DNA from: VXMO01 sp965205915
GTDB lineage: Bacteria; Chloroflexota; Dehalococcoidia; UBA6926
Direction: 5' to 3'
Assembly: GCA_965205915.1 (NCBI GenBank)
Contig: OZ242191.1
Location: forward strand, 1,984,001-2,048,000
DNA: 64,000 nt
Position numbers and translations under genes: made by a program. A model generated the notes under the pieces. The model was not told where the DNA came from. It ran no database searches and saw only the letters and a list, made by a program, of their open reading frames with translations. Of this stretch, positions 57,572 through 64,000 are shown in pieces (the stretch's first letter is position 1; every line of letters starts with the position of its first letter).

Positions 57572-60031
57572 TCAGCTGCTTTCCCACATGAGATTCTGGC
57601 CGTCCGTGGTCAGCGTCACCGTGCCCTGCAGATCGGTGCGGAGGATAACCGGCCCTGATGGCAGTGTTTGTAATCGCTCCAAAGTCTCCGGATGGGGATG
57701 GCCGAACCCGTTATCCTCGCCGGCCGTGATAACGGCCACGCGGGGCGACACCGCCTCCAGAAACTCCGCTGAGGAAGCGTAACGGCTGCCCTGATGGGCC
57801 ACCTTGAGGACTGTCGCCTGTATGCCTGCGCCGGAATCGAGAAGATACTCTTCCGCCGTGGCGTAGATATCCGCCGCGAACAAGAATGAAGTCTCCCCGT
57901 AACTCAGGCGCGCAACGACAGAATTGTCATCGTGCTCGCTCGCAGTATCGAAGGGTCGCTCTGCCGGAGGATGCAGGATTTCCAGCATTGAGCCGCCCCC
58001 CAAATCGAAAGTGACACCCCGCTCCGCCCGAATCACCTGCAGATCAGGCCGTTGCTTGAGCGCATCTGTCCAGTTGCGGCCATAGACGGTGGACGATTCT
58101 AACTGCGGGTCTATCACAAACCCCACCTGATAGCGTTGCAGTGTCTCCGTGAGGCCGATGATGTGGTCGGCGCTCGGGTGCGTAAGGATGACGATGTCGA
58201 TTCGCCGGGACCACCACGGCAAATGCTCGGCAAGACGCTGCTGCAACACAGCCCCGTTGGGGCCGCCATCGATGAGGACCCGTCTGCCCGTAGGTGATTC
58301 AATCAGGATGGAGTCGCCCTGACCGACATCCAAAACGTGAACCGACAATTGCTTGCCATCTGATATGTAGGGAGCGGCAGCGCCAATGCCGGCAACAGCT
58401 GTCAGGATTACCAGGCCGCCCAGTACGGGCCACGATGTCAGCATCCGACGGCGGCTGGGCAATGACATGCTTGGCAGTGCAACTAACGGACCCAACAGCC
58501 CGGACGGGGTTCTGAGAACCGGCACAAGAAAGATGGCCGTCACGACGATATAGATCAGAACGACAGCCTCTGCGCTGAGCGGTGGAATCGTGATGGCCGC
58601 GAAGGGCGGGGCGGCGAAAGTCGATGAGATACCGATGAGGTATGTGAGCCAGGGCCAGGCGAGCCAGCCGATGAACGATGCGAACGACCCTTCGGTACTC
58701 AGCCCGGCTACGCTTGTTAGTGCCGTAGCAAGTAGTACTGGTGGCAAGGCGATGGTTCCGAGCAAACTGGCCGGAATCGTAAATAACGCTGTTGCTCCAA
58801 AATAGTGCAACAAAAGAGGCTTAATCCCTATCACCGCGCCAAGAGAAGCCGCGATCCCCGTCGTGCCGAATTGACGCAGCCCGCCTCCGCTTAAAGTGCT
58901 CGATTGCGGCGCGCGGTCGCCGAATGGAGCCCTAATCAACTTCTGAAGCGGGTCGCTCAGGAAGATGATTCCTGCCATCGCTGCAACTGTCATTTGAAAC
59001 GACACCGTCGTCATGATCGACGGATCCCAAGTCGCGAGGACGGTGGCGGCGAGAATCAGGGCCAAGCCGCCACTGGGCTGTCGGCCTGCGGCAATCGCGG
59101 CCAGGTAAACGCTGCCCATGATTGCCGCGCGAACGACAGGCGGATTCAACCCGGAAAGGACGGCGTATGCCCAAATGAGGGCAAGCGGCAATAAGACATG
59201 AGCGTTGCGTCTTCGGCCAAGCAGCATAGTCCCTGAGATCAGCGCCACGCCAAGCACAACGCTGACATGGAGACCGGATATGGCGAGTAGGTGTGCTGTT
59301 CCGGCTCGCCGCCACTGTTCGCTCAGCTCGGCTGGCAGATCGTCGCGTTGTCCGAGCAAGAGGGCGCGCGCCAACTCGGCCTGTGGTGAGGGCAGACTCC
59401 TTTGCAGGGACCCGCTCAGGCTGTCGCGCAGTGAGTTGAGCCATGCCATTGGCAAAGGCGCGCGATTAACGAGCCGAATGTCGGGACGGGTCAGGATAAC
59501 AAGGTCGTTGGGGTACGAGTCCTGGGCCGGAAACTGTTCTCCCTGGGAAAACGGAAGCTCATCGTCGTCCGGGACAGGGCGCTGTACCCTTCCGGTCAAC
59601 GTGACGCGGTCGCCTGCGCCAAGCGAAAAGGACGGCGGGTATATCCAGGCGATTGCATCGCCCGCCAGGTCAATGCCGTCGTCGTCCGTTGCTCCAATAG
59701 CGCGGGCCGTTTCGAGGCGGACTCGCAAGCGGGTAAGTTGGCCGCGACGCGACGGAGCATCGCTTACGACTCCGCTCAGAATCAACTCATTGCCAGCCAG
59801 ATTCCCGACGGGAACTGCCGTCGCGTTTGTGTCCGGCAATGCGCCGCGCGCCATTCCAACCAGCACCCCCAACACGAGCAACGATGCCAGGAGAAGACCG
59901 CCCCGCCGAGAAACGATCGCTGCCCCAATCGCTAATGGAGTGAGTCCAAGTACAAACAAAAACGGCAGTTGAATAAACAGCGATAAAGCAAGACCGGAGA
60001 GAACCCCTCCGGCCAGTGCAAAGAGCCGCAC
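57572..60031 (-). CDS. comEC: DNA internalisation protein ComEC/Rec2
   Basis: 819 residues. N-terminal helices and a DUF4131 OB-like region (about 70-160), a many-helix competence channel (about 220-510) with AISGLHVSVVLG, and a C-terminal metallo-beta-lactamase domain (VLDVGQGDSILIE, THPSADHIIG, VAHQGSRYAS). It should carry single-stranded DNA through the membrane during uptake. It follows comEA by six bases; start is GTG. Confidence 0.93.
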   Translation of the reverse strand: MRLFALAGGVLSGLALSLFIQLPFLFVLGLTPLAIGAAIVSRRGGLLLASLLVLGVLVGMARGALPDTNATAVPVGNLAGNELILSGVVSDAPSRRGQLTRLRVRLETARAIGATDDDGIDLAGDAIAWIYPPSFSLGAGDRVTLTGRVQRPVPDDDELPFSQGEQFPAQDSYPNDLVILTRPDIRLVNRAPLPMAWLNSLRDSLSGSLQRSLPSPQAELARALLLGQRDDLPAELSEQWRRAGTAHLLAISGLHVSVVLGVALISGTMLLGRRRNAHVLLPLALIWAYAVLSGLNPPVVRAAIMGSVYLAAIAAGRQPSGGLALILAATVLATWDPSIMTTVSFQMTVAAMAGIIFLSDPLQKLIRAPFGDRAPQSSTLSGGGLRQFGTTGIAASLGAVIGIKPLLLHYFGATALFTIPASLLGTIALPPVLLATALTSVAGLSTEGSFASFIGWLAWPWLTYLIGISSTFAAPPFAAITIPPLSAEAVVLIYIVVTAIFLVPVLRTPSGLLGPLVALPSMSLPSRRRMLTSWPVLGGLVILTAVAGIGAAAPYISDGKQLSVHVLDVGQGDSILIESPTGRRVLIDGGPNGAVLQQRLAEHLPWWSRRIDIVILTHPSADHIIGLTETLQRYQVGFVIDPQLESSTVYGRNWTDALKQRPDLQVIRAERGVTFDLGGGSMLEILHPPAERPFDTASEHDDNSVVARLSYGETSFLFAADIYATAEEYLLDSGAGIQATVLKVAHQGSRYASSAEFLEAVSPRVAVITAGEDNGFGHPHPETLERLQTLPSGPVILRTDLQGTVTLTTDGQNLMWESS

Positions 60032-60037
60032 TGAAGC

Positions 60038-61207
60038 CTAACTCACCGAGACGAACGGGCGAATTGCTGCAAGCGTCGCGGGGCCGATGCCGGGAACGTC
60101 AAGCAGTTGATCAATATCTATGAAAGCGCCGGACACGTCCCGTTGGTCAACGATTGCGAGAGCGACTGTTCGGCTGATGCCGGGCACGCCGTCGAGTTCG
60201 TCGACGCCTGCCAGGTTGACATTGACAGTCGTTCGTACATTTGGAACGGCATATCGCGCGCCGTCCTCGATGGTCTGGGCGAGATTGAGGGCATGAACGT
60301 CCGCTGTCGACAATACCCCGCCCGCCGCATTGATTGCGTCAATCAGCCGAGTGCCAATGGGGAGCACATATAATCCGGACTCAACGACCGCTCCTGCGAT
60401 ATGAACAGTGACGTCACCAACCGCCTGTTCCCCTCGAAATGGGACGTAGTAGCGCTCTCCATCCTGCAATTGAAGTGCGAGGTCGACGGCGTCGGTATCC
60501 GCTCCTGCCGCGGGGCCACCCGCTAACTCCAACGCATCGGTAAGACGAGCTCCGTGTGCCAACGTGTACGTGCCCGAATGCTCTACTGCTCCGACGATGT
60601 GGACAAAGACAGACGTGCCCGAGGCTTCATCCCGGGCTTGAATGTGATAGCGTTCGCCGTCCGACAATCTCGCAGCGGGGTTAATCTCTGCGACGTCTGC
60701 TAATTCGGTGAAACCGCCCGCAGCATTTACGGCATCACTGACGCGAGAGCCGCCAGGAAGTGAGTAGAGACCGACTCGTTGCACAGCGCCCGTGAGATAC
60801 ACCACCACAGTATCTGTCTCGCGTCTCAGCCCCTCGTACGTAGGAACGATATAGCTGCTGCCATCTTCGAGTTCTTCGGCCAGGTTCGCAGCGTCCGTAT
60901 CCGCGTTCTCCGTAAGGCCCCCTGCCATCTCAATCGCATCAATGACGCGAGAGTTCAGTGGGAGGGCGTAAACCCCGGGGCCGGAGACAGCCCCGGCCAC
61001 ATGCACTGTGACTGTGCTTGGCGCTGGAGTCGATTCGGGCAACCGGATCTCTACCGGCGGCGGCGCAAGGGCGATTTCTCGTGCGATCAATATGGCAAAT
61101 GCCGCGACAGCCAAACCCAAAAGTATGCCGCCAAGGTATGGCCGAAGCCGTGACACCCGCGATTCCTCTGCGGCCTGAGGGCTATCAGATTGGGCTTGCC
61201 GTTCCAT
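60038..61207 (-). CDS. ComEA-like protein with four SLBB domains
   Basis: 389 residues. One membrane helix (24-43), then four SLBB repeats (about 66-123, 133-190, 199-256, 265-322), each with V-H-x-x-G-A-V...G-x-Y-x-L-P and an A-x-x-x-A-G-G turn, then a double helix-hairpin-helix (328-386, LAGVDELDGVPGISRTVA and IDQLLDVPGIGPATLAAI). ComEA proteins usually have one SLBB. It binds DNA outside the cell and hands it to ComEC. Confidence 0.88.
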   Translation of the reverse strand: MERQAQSDSPQAAEESRVSRLRPYLGGILLGLAVAAFAILIAREIALAPPPVEIRLPESTPAPSTVTVHVAGAVSGPGVYALPLNSRVIDAIEMAGGLTENADTDAANLAEELEDGSSYIVPTYEGLRRETDTVVVYLTGAVQRVGLYSLPGGSRVSDAVNAAGGFTELADVAEINPAARLSDGERYHIQARDEASGTSVFVHIVGAVEHSGTYTLAHGARLTDALELAGGPAAGADTDAVDLALQLQDGERYYVPFRGEQAVGDVTVHIAGAVVESGLYVLPIGTRLIDAINAAGGVLSTADVHALNLAQTIEDGARYAVPNVRTTVNVNLAGVDELDGVPGISRTVALAIVDQRDVSGAFIDIDQLLDVPGIGPATLAAIRPFVSVS

Positions 61208-61337
61208 GGGAAATCAGTCCTGCGGGCATACGGTTCCGCGAGAGAGGGCGGCAACAACTCTTTGAGTGCCAAAGCCCAAGGGGATGTGGAAGCACCCGTA
61301 GTTTTCATTGCTGTGGGAGTGCTGAGACATAGTATCA

Positions 61338-61359
61338 CGGCAGCCTGTACGGGGCGAAT
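61338..61359 (+). repeat. 22-bp direct repeat, left copy
   Basis: CGGCAGCCTGTACGGGGCG and the three following bases. It matches 63736-63757 at 21 of 22 bases. The two bracket the TA/nuclease genes. The rest of the 61208-61459 gap shows no gene. Confidence 0.75.
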
Positions 61360-61459
61360 GAAAGAACCTTCCAACTGGCCGTAAACATCACCCCCGCCAT
61401 CAGCAAGCAAAAGCGGGAGGATCTGGCGGCGGCGGGGTAGGGAGGGGATGAAGGGAAGG

Positions 61460-61735
61460 TCATGGGTTGGTCTGGCCTCGCGACTTGCTGAGCAAATATG
61501 TGACGAATGACGCGCATGCCCCGAGCATAAACACGGCCTCATCGCGACCAACGGGCGACTCCGGCTTGTCCAATAGCGCGTGACGAATGCCCTGCTCATC
61601 CGACGTATAGCCGTACAGCCCACCGAATGCTTTCCTCAACGCAGGATGTATCCGCCCCCGGTCTTCAAGGGCCCTTATAGCGTCGTCGAACGACTTGCCG
61701 CCCTTGGGATCAAGCTGCCGCGCCACCGACTCTAC
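61460..61735 (-). pseudogene. C-terminal remnant of an Abi-like protein
   Basis: The frame carries SFDDAIRALEDRGRIHPALR, LYGYTSDEQGIRHALL and EAVFMLGACASFVTYLL. I recall this pattern from the C-terminus of longer (about 280-residue) abortive-infection-associated or hypothetical proteins (AbiJ-NTD4-like). Only about 90 residues remain, and upstream the frame runs antiregister through the GIY-YIG gene, so no own start is evident. Likely the surviving tail of a gene cut when the GIY-YIG segment arrived. Confidence 0.5.
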
Positions 61736-62040
61736 CCACCATCGCGGGTACGATTCTGCGGCGGATTCTTGCCGCCGTGGTTGCCTCGATATGTCTCCAG
61801 CCTGTTCTCTTCCCAACCGCGCGCGGAGGGTCGGGACATCTTCCGAGTCTCGACGTTCATGGAACCGCTCTTCCCGTCCTGCTTGTGTTCCGCAGCGCGG
61901 CGGGTGGGATCGTTCGTTACGCCGACGTAGTTGATCCGCCCGTTATTCCCTCTCAGCGTGTATCCTTGCGCTTTACTCTGATTACCGCCGGACGGAGACT
62001 TGCCGCGTCCGCCCCCTGAACCACCACTTCTTCCAGGCAT
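61732..62040 (-). CDS. Small GIY-YIG-type nuclease domain protein
   Basis: 102 residues. A Gly/Ser-rich start, then GYTLRGNNGRINYVGVTNDP (the GIY-YIG strand pair, Tyr27 and Tyr38-Val-Gly), RRAAEHKQ, the catalytic Glu in ARGWEENRLETY and NHGGKNPPQNRTRDGG. This looks like the tail nuclease domain of polymorphic toxins, here alone. AAAGGA precedes the ATG. It follows higA-immA by 20 bases. Confidence 0.65.
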   Translation of the reverse strand: MPGRSGGSGGGRGKSPSGGNQSKAQGYTLRGNNGRINYVGVTNDPTRRAAEHKQDGKSGSMNVETRKMSRPSARGWEENRLETYRGNHGGKNPPQNRTRDGG

Positions 62041-62060
62041 GATCTTGTCCTTTCTCTGCC

Positions 62061-63305
62061 TTATCCGGCAGCGCCGCCTTCCTGCTCCTCTTCCTCAAAC
62101 TGCCTCCGCACCTCTCCGGACCCAACGAACTGGGAGAGCAGCCGATAGTTACGCTGCTCATACCGCACACGACCGGCGATAACCGCAGGATGAACCTCAT
62201 ACTTCTGCGCGAGTTCCATCACCTCCATCGGCGAAAGAACTTCGTGGAACAGGGACATTTCCCAGTCGTCGCTCGGGGGAACAAGGGCGTCCTCCGCCCA
62301 CGTGTCAGCCTCGATCTCAACGTCCTCGACCGCCGGGGTCTCCCTCCTGGGCCCGCGCAGGCTGAGGTCGTCATAGAACACCGTGGATTCGTCGCCATCC
62401 AGGTGGCGTCCCAGGTGGGCCAACTCATGCAGCAGCGTGAACCAGAAATTGTCGATACGGTCATATCGCAGGGTCAGGCCAATCACTGGCCGATCGCCAT
62501 CCACCCACATAGCCGCGCCGTCCAGATACGTCCGAGGCAAGTGAGGCACAATCTGCAGAGCGACGCCAAGTCCTGCGAGGACATCTCGAGCCAGACGCGG
62601 GCCATCACCGAACCGGCTCACCGTTGCAACCTCGCGCAGGAATTCGGGAGTCACAGTGTCTGCGCGGTACTCGGCCGATGGTAGCGCCTCATTTGCCTGA
62701 GCCATCACCTGCCAGCACCACGCCGTGAGTGCGTAGCGATCCGCCTTTGCATTGACCCGGGTAAGGTCGTTCTTACGGAAAAGAGCAGTTGCTGCCGCCT
62801 GTTGCCCGCCGGCGCGATCCATCAGGGCGCGGACGATTTCCTCCGCACGATCTCTGAGATTGCGTGTGTTCCGCATTCCGACCCACTCGGCAATCGCCTT
62901 TAACGGAAACCGTTTCCAGTCTAGATCCAATTCCTCATTGTCAAACGAGACTGACGGGTCCTGTAAGAGAACCTCTGCAGGGATGCCGAGGTGCTTGTGG
63001 AGCGCCCGCGCTATCGCCATGGTGATGTCCCGCTTGCCGGACAGCACCTCAGAGACTTTCGATGCGCTGCCAATAAAGGGAATAAGGTCGCGCAGCGTCA
63101 GACCGCGCTGATCCATCATGAACTCAATGGCGGCTATAGGCGTTGGGGCAGGAATGGGGTGGTGGATATCCTCATACCGCTCGACAAGGTCAAGGAGAAT
63201 CGCCAACTCGTTATCCTCTGGCGTTCCCTCCTCAGCATCGAAAATCTCCTCGATGCGAGCCAGAGCCTCATCCAAATCATTATCGTTTCGAATTGGCCTC
63301 AGCAT
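62061..63305 (-). CDS. HigA-type antitoxin fused to ImmA/IrrE metallopeptidase
   Basis: 414 residues. An acidic helical N-terminus, a HigA/Cro HTH (about 55-115, EFMMDQRGLTLRDLIPFIGS, KVSEVLSGKRDITMAIARAL), a helical middle, and a zinc peptidase with HELAH (293-297) and a downstream EIEADTWAEDALVP. The ATG lies one base after the higB stop. HTH-ImmA fusions cut repressors or partner proteins upon a signal, so this antitoxin may sense stress by proteolysis. Confidence 0.82.
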   Translation of the reverse strand: MLRPIRNDNDLDEALARIEEIFDAEEGTPEDNELAILLDLVERYEDIHHPIPAPTPIAAIEFMMDQRGLTLRDLIPFIGSASKVSEVLSGKRDITMAIARALHKHLGIPAEVLLQDPSVSFDNEELDLDWKRFPLKAIAEWVGMRNTRNLRDRAEEIVRALMDRAGGQQAAATALFRKNDLTRVNAKADRYALTAWCWQVMAQANEALPSAEYRADTVTPEFLREVATVSRFGDGPRLARDVLAGLGVALQIVPHLPRTYLDGAAMWVDGDRPVIGLTLRYDRIDNFWFTLLHELAHLGRHLDGDESTVFYDDLSLRGPRRETPAVEDVEIEADTWAEDALVPPSDDWEMSLFHEVLSPMEVMELAQKYEVHPAVIAGRVRYEQRNYRLLSQFVGSGEVRRQFEEEEQEGGAAG

Positions 63306-63306
63306 T

Positions 63307-63606
63307 CTATAGCCCCACTATCTCCGCATTAATCTTGCTGTATTCGCTGTGCGTCCCGATCCACTTCACATATACGACGCGATAACGGTACTTGACCCAC
63401 ACGATCAGGCGGAGCCTGTTACCCATCATTCTGAAGACCAACCTGTCTCCACGAACTACACTAACCCGTGGATACTCTTCGACCACCTTGGCCGGTGTAT
63501 CCCAGTCTGCACTCTCGATCTGTTGAAACCAGGCCTCCAGCGCTTGCCGTGCCTCGGGATGCTTTTCCCAATAGTTGCGGAGAGCTGTTTTGGAAATGAC
63601 CCGCAC
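63307..63606 (-). CDS. HigB-family mRNA interferase toxin
   Basis: 99 residues of the HigB_toxin type: MRVISKTALRNYWEKHPEAR, ALEAWFQQIESADW and FRMMGNRLRLIVWVKYRYRV then YVKWIGTHSEY. It should cleave mRNA on the ribosome. GTG start; order toxin-then-antitoxin is typical of hig loci. Confidence 0.88.
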   Translation of the reverse strand: MRVISKTALRNYWEKHPEARQALEAWFQQIESADWDTPAKVVEEYPRVSVVRGDRLVFRMMGNRLRLIVWVKYRYRVVYVKWIGTHSEYSKINAEIVGL

Positions 63607-63631
63607 CGTACGTTCCCCTACCTCTCATAAT

Positions 63632-63666
63632 GGAACCATTCTACATAGTTCCCAAAACAACGTCAA
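63632..63666 (-). promoter_or_regulatory. hig promoter and operator
   Basis: On the minus strand TTGACG (63666-63661), a 17-base spacer and TAGAAT (63643-63638) form a strong promoter. GGAAC (63632-63636) and GTTCC (63648-63652) are inverted repeats around the -10 box, where HigA would bind. It leaves a leader of about 25 bases to higB. Confidence 0.6.
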
Positions 63667-63735
63667 TAACAAAGAGGCACTATGGGACAAAAGCGGAGTA
63701 CAGAGACCAAAAGAGTCTCAGACGGAGAGAATGAG

Positions 63736-63757
63736 CGGCAGCCTGTACGAGGCGAAT
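63736..63757 (+). repeat. 22-bp direct repeat, right copy
   Basis: Matches 61338-61359 at 21 of 22 bases. It lies in the 63607-63888 gap between the hig promoter and rph. That gap shows no other feature than an open frame in phase with rph. Confidence 0.75.
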
Positions 63758-63888
63758 ACACACCGGTCGACAAGCAGGGACTTCAACGACCTTGCAGGCC
63801 ATATACTCAGGACAGAAAGCTCCGGTTGCCCCCACGACCGAATCGAACCGGACGCCGGTGCTCAAACTACTCCGGAGGTACACCTGAC

Positions 63889-64000
63889 TTGCCTATTAAT
63901 CGCCCCGATGGTCGCAGCGCCGACGACCTGCGTCCCGTCACCATCACGCCGGGTTACCTGGATCATGCAGAGGGATCCGCCCTCATCGTTCAAGGCAGCA
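63889..64000 (+). CDS. rph: Ribonuclease PH, N-terminal fragment (runs off the window)
   Basis: From the TTG at 63889 the frame reads PINRPDGRSADDLRPV, TITPGYLDHAEGSALIVQGS to the window edge. R-P-D-G-R-x-x-D-x-L-R-P-V and A-E-G-S are the invariant start of RNase PH, the phosphorolytic 3' exonuclease that trims tRNA. GGAGGT lies nine bases upstream. The same frame is open back to an ATG at 63682, but conservation begins only here, so the short start is preferred. Confidence 0.75.
   Translation, partial: MPINRPDGRSADDLRPVTITPGYLDHAEGSALIVQGS

Noticed and set aside
61087..61623. 178-codon minus-strand ORF
   Set aside because: Overlaps comEA and the Abi remnant in other frames, no family resemblance.
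1..64000. tRNA, rRNA or riboswitch genes
   Set aside because: Intergenic regions were read for cloverleaf ends and known riboswitch cores; none was convincing, including upstream of the cobalamin and glycine/threonine genes.

Overview
The window is a GC-rich, densely coded bacterial chromosome segment. The gene complement (a tandem two-domain CaiB/BaiF CoA-transferase, an FMN alpha-hydroxyacid oxidase, a NuoG-like molybdopterin protein, a TreT-type trehalose synthase, a dnaJ-hspR-clp stress operon, an MshA-like glycosyltransferase with LmbE deacetylases) together with the many REP-type palindromes best fits a free-living, probably marine, Chloroflexota of the Dehalococcoidia/SAR202 type. That placement is inference from gene content; no rRNA or tRNA gene was seen.

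Layout. 0-16 kb is an accessory-rich mix: an ABC permease tail, VapBC and Phd/VapC toxin-antitoxin (TA) pairs, catabolic genes (dihydropyrimidinase-like amidohydrolase, CoA-transferase, MFS carrier), a radical-SAM DNA-repair gene behind a LexA-type box, a NuoG-like protein, 3-methyladenine glycosylase, and a duplicated antitoxin with one VapC. 16-28 kb carries an FMN oxidase, an MFS carrier, mutS-mutL, a DUF427 gene interrupted by an in-frame TGA, and dnaE. 28-36 kb holds a plant-type LRR lipoprotein behind a 78-bp REP array, the dnaJ-hspR-clpC-hydrolase operon, a solitary MazE-like protein and two tandem 31-codon mini-genes. 36-45 kb has cobalamin adenosyltransferase, hisH-hisA, a decayed HepT/MNT module between 72-bp direct repeats, a four-gene overlapping HNH cassette, trehalose synthase, hisIE and ilvE.

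45-63.6 kb lies entirely on the minus strand: a glycan/thiol-like set (CpsB phosphatase, two LmbE deacetylases, MshA-like glycosyltransferase, GNAT protein), folE, thrC, hom, a parvulin foldase, rpsF-ssb-rpsR, glyA, and comEA-comEC. It ends in a small TA/nuclease island (HigB, a HigA-ImmA fusion, a GIY-YIG nuclease and an Abi-like remnant) bracketed by 22-bp direct repeats. The last 112 bases are the start of rph (RNase PH) on the plus strand.

The overall theme is housekeeping DNA replication/repair, amino-acid biosynthesis and translation genes interspersed with at least seven TA loci and pervaded by REP-like palindromes. These palindromes occupy almost every intergenic gap and have entered the mutL coding sequence in two places. 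The items most worth checking are the TGA at the conserved Cys of DUF427, the repeat-bracketed TA island, the duplicated mini-genes, the SOS-type promoter on the radical-SAM gene, and several boxes suggesting leaderless transcription.
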